Source of the DNA: Tretioscincus oriximinensis
Lineage: Eukaryota > Chordata > Lepidosauria > Squamata > Gymnophthalmidae
Direction of reading: 5' to 3'
Length of the DNA stretch: 64,000 nucleotides
Assembly (NCBI GenBank): GCA_022410635.1
Contig: JAJVDF010000029.1
Location: 55,638 to 119,637, forward strand
A program made the position numbers and the translations under genes. Below are positions 33,620 to 44,415 of this stretch, piece by piece. Numbering within the stretch: position 1 is the first letter of the stretch; each line of letters begins with the position of its first letter. Under the pieces are notes generated by a model, which saw nothing but the letters and a program-made list of their open reading frames with translations, did no database searches and was not told the origin of the DNA.

Positions 33620-33890
33620 CACCAATTTATTTATTTTATTTATTTATTTGTATTTATATCCCGCCCTATACCTGAAGGTCTCAGGATGGCCTACCATAGG
33701 GTGGCGCACANAGCTTTTGTTGCTTTCTCCACAACAGACACCCTATGGAGTAGGTAGGGCTGAGAGAGTTCAAAGAACTGTGACTGGCCCAAGGTCACCC
33801 AGCTGGCTTTCATAGAGGAGTGGGGAACCGAACTGGGAGACTACCAGATAAGAGTCCTACACTCCAACCACTACACCATGCACCTGGGCA
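33620..33890 (-). mobile_element. Sauria-like SINE, full length
   Basis: Minus orientation: (TTTA)n tail at 33628-33650, TATATCCCGCCCTATACC, CTTTCTCCACAACAGACACC, CAAGGTCACCCAGCTGGC, and the tRNA-like head at 33845-33890 (minus: GTAGTGGTTGGAGTG). Confidence 0.85.
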
Positions 33891-33917
33891 GTCTGAAGCA
33901 GAAGAAGGCAAAGTCTT

Positions 33918-33966
33918 CACTATTTATTTATTTATTTATTTATTTATTTATATTTATACCTGAAGG
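33918..33966 (-). mobile_element. Second (TTTA)n SINE/LINE tail scrap
   Basis: Eight TATT units then TATATTTATACCTGAAGGTC, the 3' end block of the same SINE type. It abuts a CR1 fragment in the same orientation. Confidence 0.6.
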
Positions 33967-34265
33967 TCTAGGAGGTCTTGACTGGTATATCAGGAATACC
34001 ACCATTTGCCCCATACAGAAAACAATATTAAGAGATCCATCATGACAGCCATTTATACCATTGGCTTCCATGAACTTGACTAATTCTGTCTTAAAGCTAC
34101 CCAGGCTGCTACCAACACCTCTTCTGGAAATAAATTCTACAGAGCAATGGTCCTCTGGGTGAAAAAAATACTTTTCCTTGTCTGCCCTCATTCTTCTGCC
34201 CATCAGTTTCAAGGAACGGCTTGAAACTGCAAGCCTTTCTGGCAAGGTGCAAGGCTTTATCTCAG
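33967..34265 (-). mobile_element. CR1-like LINE, ORF2 C-terminal fragment
   Basis: An open minus frame includes RSLKLMGRRMRADKEKYFF, LGSFKTELVKFMEANGINGC and DGSLNIVFCMGQMVVFL. These are the same C-terminal blocks as at 31620-31790 (LKLLGRKVRIDKGKYFF, LDSFKTGLDKFMDTRGING), followed by the region after the stop in that family. RT domains are absent. Confidence 0.8.
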
Positions 34266-35069
34266 ATTTCATATGGGAAGCCTACGCTCCCACTTCTGCA
34301 GTATAGCAGTCAAGAAGGGTGTCACTTCCACACTGTCCTGTGCCCATGCAGATGACTGAGGGAGACTGAAAAGTTTCACTTGGAATACTAATTTTTTTTC
34401 CACCAAGCAAAATGTCTGAAGCTTTGGATATAATTTTGTGAGCGAAAGATTAATCTTTGAGAGGCAATGTGCAAGACAACTGTCATCCTTGTTTTTGTGT
34501 AGCTTAAGTAAATAAATATAGGAAAACAGAACAATCTGGTCTAGCTATGTCACTTCTTGGGTAACTGTTTTGTAACACAGATTTTGAACTAAAAAAAGGA
34601 GCTCTGTGTGAGCAGCTGTCATGCTATTAAACTAATAGGAAAAAAAGAACAAGAACAAGCAAATAAACCCTTTCCATTTCAGAAGCTTGAACAAAGCAAA
34701 AATGCTTCCCTCTCTAACTACTGCCCTTTATCAGAACTTTTGGGCAACCCCCTGACAATGCTCATTCTTAAGTAACTGCAAAGTTACATTTTCATATTTA
34801 CATGCTTTTGATAATTTACTGTAAGGTTGTTCAAATGTCAAACCGACTTTTTTAGAAATAGAAAAGCATACAAGTGGTTGGGAGAATGTAATGCCTGTCT
34901 TCTTGCTTAGACATACATTACGATCTGAAAATCACTTGCAGTTCTTGATTTCATGTATACAGTCTTTAAAGAGTTATATATAATATGAAAAGCTATAAAA
35001 CCAAATATAATTAAGTGTTTTTTTTATGATTTCTGACATCCCTCTACAACATCTGATTAAATTCTAAAA
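34266..35069. other. No recognisable feature
   Basis: AT-rich, nothing recognised. Confidence 0.5.
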
Positions 35070-35258
35070 GGCATTTCTGACAGTGAGGGCAATCAACTAG
35101 CGGAACAGATTGCCAAAGAAAGTGGTGAGTTGTCGAATAGTCTTTAAATAGAGCCTGGACAGCCATCTGTCTGGGATAGTTTAGTGAATATTGCACTGCG
35201 CAGGGGGCTGGACCTGATCACCTTGAAGGGCCCTTTGGACTCTATGATTCTATGAAGA
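35070..35258 (+). mobile_element. CR1 3' end with ATTCTATG tail
   Basis: GGCAATCAACTAGCGGAAC, CCTGGACAGCCATCTGTCTG, GGGGGCTGGACCTGATCACC and the terminal CTCTATGATTCTATGA are the canonical CR1 3' region. This lineage differs from the 31-kb CR1, whose tail is TTCTTATGTTCTTA. Confidence 0.85.
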
Positions 35259-38200
35259 AGGAATTGTATCTGAGTCACTCCAGAGCAAAGAGCAGGAATC
35301 CAGCATGTACTAATTGAGAACACAAGTCTACCCTTGTTATTTTCAAGACCCTTGTTATTAACAAAACAACTGGCTTCCTCATACTTCCATGTCTGCTGTC
35401 TTGGGACAGGAAACAATTCTGATAAAGAACTAGCATTGTGTTCTGGTTAATCAGACATAAACAAACCTTATTGGGACTTTTCAGTGCCCACATTTTTCTC
35501 CCTCTATTCCTCTCCACTGGTCTCCATATTCTCCACTCATTGTAATCTGTAGTTGGATGAAATCTCATCCCTCCAAGATTTGAGTAGCTAAGGGCAACTT
35601 CACTTTCAGTTCTCTGTTACTCTAGCACACTATTCCAATTCTGTCCCTACCTTTGGACCACCAATGAAAAATGTAATATTCATATATAGTACCCTATGTT
35701 CCTTTATAAAAAAAGGCCATCATTAATTTTCCTATTTTTTACACCAGTTTTATTCAACTTCTGGAGTATGATGACATATTGCCAAAATTGCTTAGGCTTG
35801 GTAGTGCTTTTTGAGAAAGAAAAAATGGCAGAGGAAAACTGAACAGACATTCGGTGTGTGCACACAAGATTTCCTTACCTAGTTCTTGCCGGGGTGTTCC
35901 AACACCTTCATTCTTCAGCCATATGTGTTATAGGCATTTTCACTAGGCTTCATCNTGCATCAGTAATAAAAGTGTGAGAATCAGCAATTGATCGCTGATA
36001 TTTTCCAACATCCTCTCAAAATGCAGCATATTCCCCTTCTAAGCCTTCGTAGACATAAAAAATGGGCAAAGTCCTCTTATCCCAAATATTGATCTTTCCT
36101 ATAGAACAGGATTTCTTTTCTGTATCCCTTTAGAAGAATCGTCGTGATTCTGTTTGAATCAAAACGATGAAGGTTGCATTCCTTTAGTTCTTCCTTCTCT
36201 TCTGCTTCCTTTCCACAGCTTCCCTTCTTCTGCAAATTAATCATTCTTTTCAGAATCCTGGTTGTTCATTCATTTCGGACTCCATTCAACATCTATTCTT
36301 CTTCCTTGGGAAGAGATTTATTACCTGGTGGCCTTGACTTTTATGGGATAGTAATGCTCCTGCCTTGATTTAGATTCTTTTCAAATACCAGTCTATTAAA
36401 AGCATCAGTACATCAAAGTCCACAGTATTAATTTACTAGGAAAAGTCCCATAGGAATTTTTTTCATTATTATGAAATCAAGCTTCAAACTGAACTAACAG
36501 AAATCTAATTATAAATGGGTACGTGATTCTAATTAAACTACCTACTTGAGTATTAGAACTCCTTTGCGGGTTTCACGTATTGGTATACTGCCAGGTTGAA
36601 CTGAATGGTGAGATAAGTGTTCCCAATGCAAGTTAATTCTAACTCCCTTCAACTTGGCTTCCATAGCAGTAATGCGTTAAAATTCAGCATTATTGTGCAG
36701 AGTTTAGGTGTGCAATATGATGCTGCCAATCAATATTGCTTCTAAGGCAAGGACCTTCAACTTGCAGTTTTTCAAATGATCCTGATTAGAATGATCTCCT
36801 ATTCAGGTTATGCCAGCACTAAGAGCATTTCAGCTTCAAAAGAACAAGCAACTTTACTGCCGTTTCAAGGGCAAGTACAGAGGTGGCAATCTGAACTGGC
36901 CACTGTCAACTGCACTGCCCATGGAACCCTAAGCCTTGGACCCAGAGATGGAGACCCAGGCTGGTCTCCCCACCCTACCCTCATCTATCAACTGCTGGTA
37001 GCAATGTGGCTGATTTAGACCAATCCCCAGGGTAGGATGATAAGACTGAAAACAACCTGTGTTCCTTGTCCATCCTAAAGCACACTATCATGTTGCAGTG
37101 TGGCCGCAGTCCGATTGTTTTAAAATTTCTCTTTAAGGTTGCCATATGCCATGGATTATGCAGACAATCCATGGTTTTAGAAAATGTGAAGGATGTTCTG
37201 GGTTTCAGAGGAAAAATCGGTGGCTTTTAATGCCATTTGTGAGCCCTTGGTCTCAACAGACGTTTATGAAATAGAGACTAAACTCTCCCTTGCTTTCAGT
37301 CTTCTGAGTGCAGGAGGAAATAAGTTCCCTCTGCTGGAGCAAGCCCTGCAGACAGCCTGCCCTACCTGTTAATTGGTTCCTTTGGAGCTAAGGATGACAT
37401 CATAGTTTTTATTCTCTCTCTCTCTGGTGGTGCAGCTTAGCATAACCCACTTTGGGCTGCCTTTTGGATGTGATGGGGCAGCTCTGAGTGGGATTAACAA
37501 ACTAAGGATGCCTTTCAGTCATTGGCTTTTGGGTGAGCTGTCCTGGAAATGTGGATTTAGAGTTGTACCCACCCGTCCCCATTCAAAATAAAAATGGTTT
37601 ACGAGACATGTGCCTATCTGATCCTAGGGAATTGTCCAAAAAACTACATGCATTTCTTACCAGCCTGTTGATGGCAATTCCATTTCTGAAATAAAATTCC
37701 ATATTGGTACCACAGGGTTAGAGGCAGGGGTTAGAAATGTGCCCAACATCAAATCGTATGTCTGGTACACTATTCAAAGCTGTTTAGAGGAATTCTTTAC
37801 AGATTACTGTTCCCTGTGAACAGAACTATTGTGAGAGGCACTAATGTTTGATGTGCTCTTATAAGAATATTTACTAGACATTATCAAAAGCATTTGAAAT
37901 TACTATTCGAGGTCACATTTTGATCTGAAAACCTGACTAGCCTCGTGGGGTTATTAATTGCAACCATGTTGTGCCTTTTGGTGTTGCTCTATGCAGTTAT
38001 ACTGTTGAATTTTTGGATTTGTCATATCATATTTGATAATATGTTTGTTTACTCTATCATATCATATGTTTCCTGGCTGTTATAGGGGTTTTTTTTAATA
38101 CAGGTGAGTGTATTTAGTGCACTTATCACCAGGGATAATTCCCTGGATATCTTCCCCNACTAGGTATTGGAAATGCACCCAAAGTCATGTTATACACCTG

Positions 38201-38264
38201 GTTCTCTGTTCAAAGCTCCAGACATCATATCAGCCCCATGCCAACATTCTGAAAAATGCAAGCT
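35259..38264. other. No recognisable feature (3.0 kb)
   Basis: AT-rich, repeat-poor sequence with only short open frames. No exon or repeat was recognised. Together with 10.4-14.2 kb it is one of the largest repeat-free blocks. Confidence 0.5.
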
Positions 38265-38690
38265 TAGAATTATCCTGGTACCAGATGGCATTCATTCGAG
38301 AATTTTTAACTAAGATGTGAAATTGCTGAACTTCTAACCAAAATCTACAAGTGAAATCCCATTATAAAGGACCCTGATATAACAAAATTCATGATATAAC
38401 AAACAGACTTGAAAGTCCAAATGGAATGCCTGTAATAGCAATGTTGGTTACAATGGGTTTCATTATAACAAAATTTCATTAGAACAAACAAATTCACCCG
38501 ACCCCTTAGTGTCTGTTATAATGGGGTTTCACCTGTATAATCTTTCCTTAAGATCAGAAACTGCGCCTGAAGATTGGAGGACAGCAAATGCAACACCAAT
38601 CTTCAAAGAAGGATCCAGGGATATCCCAAAAATTGTAGACCAGTCAGTTTAATATCAGTTCCCAGTGATGAATCCTGGCGAATTCCTATA
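38265..38690 (+). mobile_element. CR1-like RT fragment, interrupted by a MITE
   Basis: Before the MITE: VPDGIHSRIF-like sequence (RT start, PDGIHPRIL in relatives) and, after a one-base loss, EIAELLTKIY. After it: NLSLRSETAPEDWRTANATP, then IFKEGSRDI and CRPVSLISVP (relatives: YRPVSLTSVPGK). Stops and frameshifts make it dead. It is similar in clade to the 63-kb copy, which has DEPLAKIFTLSLRLGTVPVN at this place. Confidence 0.8.
38348..38535. mobile_element. Tigger/pogo-like MITE with TA duplication
   Basis: Ends CAAGTGAAATCCCATTATAA and TTATAATGGGGTTTCACCTG are inverted repeats with two mismatches in 20. TA lies on both sides (38346-38347 and 38536-38537). 188 bp with repeated GATATAAC/ATTATAAC phrases, non-coding. 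Removing it plus one TA joins CTA to TAATCT and continues the interrupted CR1 frame (LLTKIY-NLSLR). Confidence 0.85.
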
Positions 38691-39641
38691 CTCAGTAGAG
38701 CAGATAGCCGTTCTTGGTCAATACCTTAACAGAGATTTCCATTGTAAACATGTTTTCTATAAGAATCAGATGTGAACTCTTGAAAGCAAAGATATTTATG
38801 TTTAAAAGATGGGTAGCTTTAATTGTAATCTTTCTCCTCCCTTTGGAATGAGTTGGTAACTTTAAAGTATAATGAACTGGCATAAGAGATTTAAGTGGCA
38901 TGGATGGCCCTATCAATGAAGCTACAGTAGTTATTTAGAAATATGCTAATTAGCCTGGGAGAGTGCAATTTTTTTATACTCAACATTCTGAACTGACTCC
39001 CTCCTTATTACCAATTCAGAAGTTAAAGCATAATTCACAGCCTTGCGACTGATAGCTCTGCAGTAGATGTATTTCTGGCATGGGTTGCTGGAAAGAGATG
39101 AATCTTACAAATGGCTTGAAAATGTANATTTGGCTTCCTAAATTACATTTTGCAGAAACTTTCAGTGAAGCTTATTAAGTTCCCAGGAGACCTGTGTGTA
39201 CTTGCTTTATAAGAGGTATTCACTGCCAGCAGGATTCAAAGACTCAGAAATGATTCCAAAGTGGAACTTTAAAAACCAGAAGCAGAATGGTCGTAAGAGA
39301 GAGATTTTTGAAGGAAAAATTAAGTTCACTGGCCTCAGGTGCACAGCTATTGGCTTCTTAATCGAACAGTGCTGTTTTGTAGAAGTTTCCATCTGTTCTA
39401 TCATGATTTTCTTTTAAGAAAAANGAGGTTTTCGTGCAGCTATAGGGCTATTAATCTCTAAATTACCTTTTGCCACTTGCAGTGTGTCCATGAATCAGAT
39501 CCTTGAGGACTGAGATCCTCTAAGCCTTCATTGGAAAACTGAATAACAAATATTGTAAAAAGAATGTAAAAAGTGCTCTGAACGATCAAGTCAAAGGCAT
39601 AGTTAGCATAGTATTCTGTTCTTCCAAGTTATTCTATAAGC
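38691..39641. other. No recognisable feature
   Basis: Nothing recognised. A 73-codon frame at 39196-39417 has no family resemblance. Confidence 0.45.
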
Positions 39642-40294
39642 AGAACATGCAATGGAGGCTGGTGCAATTTTTTTCTTGGGGGGGGGCGCAAACCCAGCAC
39701 AAATGTTGGATGCTATCAGTTCTTGGCACGTGCAGCCCGCCTCAATTTTTTTTTACCTCACTTCCAGGGCAGGACAGGGAGCATCATCACTTCCCCGGGG
39801 TGCAACAGGAAGTGGCATCACTTTTGTCCTTCCTTCCGGCTCTTTCCTTCTATCCTTCTTTCTTTCCTTCCTTCTTTTCTTCCTTCTGTCCTTCCCCATT
39901 TATTCCACTCTTTCCTCCATTATTTTTCCCAATTCCTGAATCTGGGTGTAAATTGAGCAAGTGTATTTATAAAATAATAATAAATAACACACCTAACATG
40001 GTTTTCAANTGTGCTTCTTTAAAAAGAAGGGAAAACAAGTAAATATATCCGCTAGTGACAATGATGCTGGCTGGGTGATACTTTGCCTGATAAAATAATT
40101 TTTTCTTCCACTTCCAATGCTATTTGCCTGATCTCCTGAAGACTACAGCTCCCAGGTTGCACCACAGGCACAAGAATGCATTCTCCGCAACTCTGCACTT
40201 AGTGACCCGTCCACAGAAAACATTTTTGCTATTACAGGAAGTTGGCTCAAGGACTCATTTATAATCAGATTACCTAATCAAGCCAGTGTGCAGG

Positions 40295-40545
40295 AAAGGA
40301 ATCAAAAACAAGTCAGCAAGTGTTGTTTAGCCTCTTTATAAATCTGTGGAGAGTGCACATTAGGAATTTGTGTACAATTCTGGTCACCACATCTCATTTC
40401 TGAGGTGTAGAAAAGGCCAACTAGAATGGTCAGGGGACTGGAGCACCTCCCTTATGAAATCCATCTCCAACGTTTGGGCCTCTTCAGCCTCGAAAGGTGG
40501 TATTCGAGAGGTGGTCTAATTGAAGCTCTTAGATTGTTCTTAAAC
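40295..40545 (+). mobile_element. CR1-derived segment inside hAT copy 2
   Basis: GAAAGGAATCAAAAACAAG, ACAATTCTGGTCACCACATC and then LEHLPYEIHLQRLGLFSLER in an open frame match the CR1 region at 31070-31500. The first part is also in hAT copy 1, so the capture predates the spread of this hAT family. Confidence 0.8.
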
Positions 40546-40548
40546 ACT

Positions 40549-40655
40549 GAAAAGCAGGCAGAAATGCAACTGAGAGCCATTCTGCCAGAAACAAAGATGC
40601 TGCCCGAAGCAGCACAGAAAAGCAGGCAGAAATGCAACTGAGAACCATTCTGCCA
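40549..40655. repeat. 39-bp direct repeat pair
   Basis: 40549-40587 and 40617-40655 are identical at 38 of 39 positions (begin GAAAAGCAGGCAGAAATGC), separated by 29 bp that holds a small hairpin TGCTGCCCGAAGCAGCA. Not found in the other hAT copy. Confidence 0.9.
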
Positions 40656-41115
40656 ATAGAAAAACTAGAACTCAATTAAAATTAGAAGTGATTTTTTATA
40701 TATATAAAAGATATATGCTCAGAAACCATATTTTAAAAATGCAGAATTCAAGCCAGATTAGAACCAAAGGGGAGGTAGAAAGAGGCAGAAAAAAAGAAGG
40801 AAGGGGAAGGAGGAAAAAAGGAAAAGAAGGATAGAAATAAAGAAGGAAAGAGAAAGAGAAAGGACAGGAAAAAAAGAAAGGGAAGAACGAATAGCCACAG
40901 AAAATTAAAACCACATTAGGAGTAAAATAAATAAAAACTAGGCTAATAATTTTGGTTATTCACACTCTAAACACACCACAAACAAAAAAATCTAGAACTC
41001 AACCCAGAAATTGTGAAGCAAGGAGGAAAGAGGAGGTAGTTGGAGGAAGAAAAAAAGAAGGAACTGGGAAGTAGAAAAAAGGAGGAGAGAAATAAAGGAG
41101 AGAAAGCGCAGAAAG

Positions 41116-41295
41116 CCCCCCGTCCCCACTGAGCCTTCTTCTTGGCTATATCTCAGAATAGGAATGTGCCATCTACGTGCTAGTGTAGGCTATGGCAAGC
41201 CCNGAATGGGGCCTACCACAGCCTACACTGGCATAAGGATGACCAAGCTCTGTACCGATATATAACCCAGAATAAGTCTCAGTGGGGACAGGGCC
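41116..41295. mobile_element. Fold-back MITE, family M3, nested in hAT copy 2
   Basis: Ends CCGTCCCCACTGAG and CTCAGTGGGGACAGG are inverted. The arms remain similar to the centre (GTGCTAGTGTAGGCTATGG against CCACAGCCTACACTGGC). It is absent at the equivalent place in hAT copy 1, which shows it inserted after the copies separated. Confidence 0.75.
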
Positions 41296-41868
41296 AAAGA
41301 AAAGAAAGAAAAAGGAAGGTAACCTGCCTCGTGGCTTGCTCCTCAGACTGCAGCCCAGCAGAAGCTTCTGTCCCTGGCTCCATTGGCAGCAGCCTCCACA
41401 TTTTGCCACTGTGGGCAGCAGCTGCAGGAAATCCCAACAGGAAGCTCCTTCTTCTGGAAATTCCTGCAGCTACAGCCTGGGATGGTTAAATGTGGAGGCT
41501 GCTGCCACCAGAACCCAGCCCTGGGCAACCTAAAAATCTGGCCCTGCTTACCGGACTTTCTCTCTGTCTGTTAGATGAATTGCAAATACAAAATGGCACC
41601 TCNAGGCAGACTGAAACAGGGACTGCCCTCCCATTNGTTCAACTCCTGGGATCAGGACCAAAACAACACTAGAAGAAGCTGTCTGGAGCTTTTTGATTTG
41701 TTGCTGCTTGATTTGTTCCTCTAANAAGACCCACGATTGGCCAATGGTTCTCCATTGTTTTCTATGGAGATTTTATCATTGATTTTAATTTCAGGTAAAT
41801 TCTGGTGTATCCAGCAGCCACAATGAACCCAGAGGCCAGCCGTCACTGAGAACATGAGAAGATGGGAT

Positions 41869-42023
41869 CTTTCCACACTCAGCTTTGCCTCTATCTCTGA
41901 ACATGGACCTACCATACAGATGCTACTTTAAGCCACGGTAGGCCCTGAATGGGACCTGCCATGGTCTGCACTAGCATAGAGATGATAGGCCCCATTCCAA
42001 GATATAAGATTCAATGTGGAAAG
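41869..42023. mobile_element. Fold-back MITE, family M3, beside hAT copy 2
   Basis: CTTTCCACACTCAGC at the left and TCAATGTGGAAAG at the right are inverted. The centre CCACGGTAGGCCCTGAATGG and GTCTGCACTAGCATAG match the centre of the 41116 element. It starts 12 bp after the hAT target duplication. Confidence 0.65.
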
Positions 42024-42923
42024 GGCTTGGTTCTTACTAGTAAATACTAATCAAGTGTGGATGATGGTGATGATTGATGTCATCAACTTTACCAAATTTA
42101 TTTATGGTGGGAAGAGGTTCTTTTAGCATGGTATCTCCTCAAGAGCACGGGGACGGGGGGTTGAGGAAGATTTAGGAACTCAACACATTGTGCAGACAGA
42201 TACAGAATTACTACAAATGTTGCTGTTGCAGCCAGCAGTTTCCAATCTGGCTCTTATGGAAGTGGACCAACTTCCAGCAACTCTTCATGACGAGTTGCCA
42301 GGAAGAGTCTCCCATGCTATACTGAACCAAAGGGATGTCTGTGTTCATTCTATAGCCCTGGCAAAATTATAGGCTTTGATATCAAGATCTACAACTATAC
42401 AAGCTGATCCAAATTTCATCCAAGTTGGATGAAACATGACAAGTACAATCCTTATGGCTGTGTCACCGTTTTGCCTAAAGTCACTTTAATCAGATTTTTG
42501 GAGCAGCAGATCTCTGTTGAGAGAAACTGAAACTTTTCTTAAGGGAAAGGAAGGTGACTGCATATTGAAAACACAGTCTGTGTCAGCTTCCAGGTCAGGA
42601 GGCATCTTTTTCTTTTTTAATGCCACACTTATATTTGAGGCGCCTATGTGGGCAGGTGAAATATTTTCGATTCCTCAGACAGGAGCAGCCTTCAACTATT
42701 TGACCACTGAGAAACCACAATTTGCTCCATTTGGATAATTGAGAAATCTGAGAGAAATTTATACTTTGGGAAGTAGAGACCAGTAAAGGAGAATTAAAAG
42801 AAGGATGGAACATCAATTAGTGCTTTAACTTTTAAATACTCACAACTGCATTTAAAATCTGTTCAAATCAAAACAAGAGTTATATTCTGCTGTCAATGCA
42901 ACTTGTGTTTTGCTTAAACAGTA
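42024..42923. other. No recognisable feature
   Basis: A 60-codon frame (42190-42372) and a 73-codon frame (42517-42738) show no recognised domain or splice context. Confidence 0.45.
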
Positions 42924-43290
42924 TGAAGAAGGAGAAGAAGGAGAAGGAGGAGGAGGAGGAGGAGAAGGAGAAGAAGAAGAAGAAGAAGAAGAAGAATTGG
43001 GTTCTTATATTCCGCTTTTCTCACCTTTCAAAGGGACTCGAAGCAACTTACAAGGGTATTTTGCCTGAAGGCTTACATTCTATCTTCCCAACCAGGCTGT
43101 GATGGTTCCCATTTATCTACTTGCAGTCAGTTGCAATTTCTTGCAATTCTTGCTTTCGAATAGCTGGGTTGGCTAGAGCTACAGGCTAGTGGAAAATGCT
43201 CACCCCTCCCACATCTGATACAGGGCTTTGAAACCCAATTTCACAGATGAGAAACTGTTTCCTTAGAGGCTGAGCCATTCATGCCTGCAG
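42924..43290 (-). mobile_element. tRNA-Lys-like SINE, full length, GAA/GGA tail (family K)
   Basis: Minus orientation: purine tail (42924-42995), GGGTTCTTATATTCCGCTTT, TTTGCCTGAAGGCTTACATT, body, and head 43215-43290 with GAGCCATTCATGCCTGC, matching the inverted head of the other copies. Confidence 0.88.
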
Positions 43291-43511
43291 AGAATGATTG
43301 TTCTTCATCACACATCTCACCAACACTTTCAGTTTGGTGGCAGGGTCAGCCCAACTTGGAATCATGGATATATGGATATGTTTCTTATAGCCATCCAGAT
43401 TAAAATATCCTGGCAGGAACAATTTCCTCTTCCCCACTTATCACCATTTCATATATTCTATCTGCTTGTGATGGAGACAGATATGTATAGAATAATGGTG
43501 TTGAGAAACGT
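43291..43511. other. No recognisable feature
   Basis: Short spacer between the SINE and the hAT element. Confidence 0.4.
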
Positions 43512-43519
43512 AATGACAC

Positions 43520-44023
43520 CAATGGTGTAGATAAACTCTCAGGGGGGTTACGGCATCTAACCTATCCCCCCTCCCCTGGAATCTGACATTTTCTGTATGT
43601 ACCACAATATCCTTTTAACAATATTATATGGAAACATGCTCCAACCTCAACAGACTACTCATAAACTGCAGCCATGGGCAGGCAATATAGTGGCTGCCAG
43701 AAAGTGCTGAGACCAGCCATGTGGCATTGAGGCAAGCTGAGCTTTGGATGCTCTGCCTCAGCCTCCTCATGCATCGATGGTCCCAGGGCACAGCAGGTGA
43801 GCAGNCACGTCAGGAGGCATTTCAGGACAAGGCCGAGGGTCGAGCAGCTATGGCAGGGGGCAGTGTGTCTAGTGATGAAGCTTTATGGGAATGGCAGGCA
43901 GGAGGGTATCATGATGGTGGCAACTGCAAGTTGTGCATGCATATGNAGCACAGCACAACTGTGCTTGTTTTTTTCCCCACAAATTGGCAAGTCCCCAGCT
44001 CCCCCGTTTTAGCTACACCACTG
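43520..44023. mobile_element. Non-autonomous hAT DNA transposon, second family (T2), 504 bp
   Basis: Starts CAATGGTGTAGATAAAC and ends GTTTTAGCTACACCACTG, imperfect inverted repeats of the CARTGGTGTAG type. Flanks AATGACAC (43512-43519) and TATGACAC (44024-44031) are an 8-bp duplication with one mismatch. The interior is GC-richer than its surroundings, with GCAGGGGGCAGTGTG. The open frames inside (43721-44182, 43797-44012) are not transposase. Terminal sequence differs from family T1. Confidence 0.8.
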
Positions 44024-44031
44024 TATGACAC

Positions 44032-44392
44032 TATCTTTCTCTCTTTCGAGATTCTAAAATCAATGTTTATATGCATATGTACAATTCATGGACCAAGAAA
44101 TTTTGAATCAAATCTTGTTAATATTTTGTGGAGGCTTTTTCGGGAACAATTCTTGGGTGTAGCAAAACAGCACTTCCACTAACTGACACTTTGCTACATT
44201 CTGATGCTCGTTCAGTTGGTATGGAAACATATGAAAAAATTAAACTCATAACGATGCAAAGACAATCTGTGAAATCTGAGAAAATTTTCCAAACTGTTCA
44301 ATATTGCAAGCTGTCCATACTTTGCTATGCACTTTTAAAAATTATTCTGAAAATATACTTCCTACAGTACTACCGCGAAATACTCCAAATGG
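44032..44392. other. No recognisable feature
   Basis: Nothing recognised. Confidence 0.4.
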
Positions 44393-44415
44393 NNTTNNNN
44401 NNNNNNNNNNNNNNN
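44393..44415. other. Small assembly gap
   Basis: 23 positions mostly N with TT at 44395-44396. It falls where the left terminus of the following hairpin should be. Confidence 0.95.

Larger units (their letters stand above)
39650..41848 (+). mobile_element. Non-autonomous hAT DNA transposon, copy 2 (family T1), 2199 bp
   Basis: Begins CAATGGAGGCTGGTGC and ends GGCCAGCCGTCACTG, with a perfect 8-bp duplication AGAACATG at 39642-39649 and 41849-41856. It aligns by eye with the reverse complement of 23179-24872 over nearly its whole length, so the two form an inverted pair 14.8 kb apart. Extra sequence compared with copy 1 is a longer CR1 segment plus a 39-bp direct repeat (40430-40700) and a nested fold-back element (41116-41295). 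No transposase frame is present, so it depends on an autonomous relative elsewhere. Confidence 0.92.

Noticed and set aside
42190..42372. Short open frame as a possible exon
   Set aside because: No recognised family and no convincing acceptor/donor pair with flanking coding sequence.
43721..44182. 153-codon open frame as a possible gene
   Set aside because: It crosses the right end of the hAT element, contains unresolved bases and shows no transposase or other motif.
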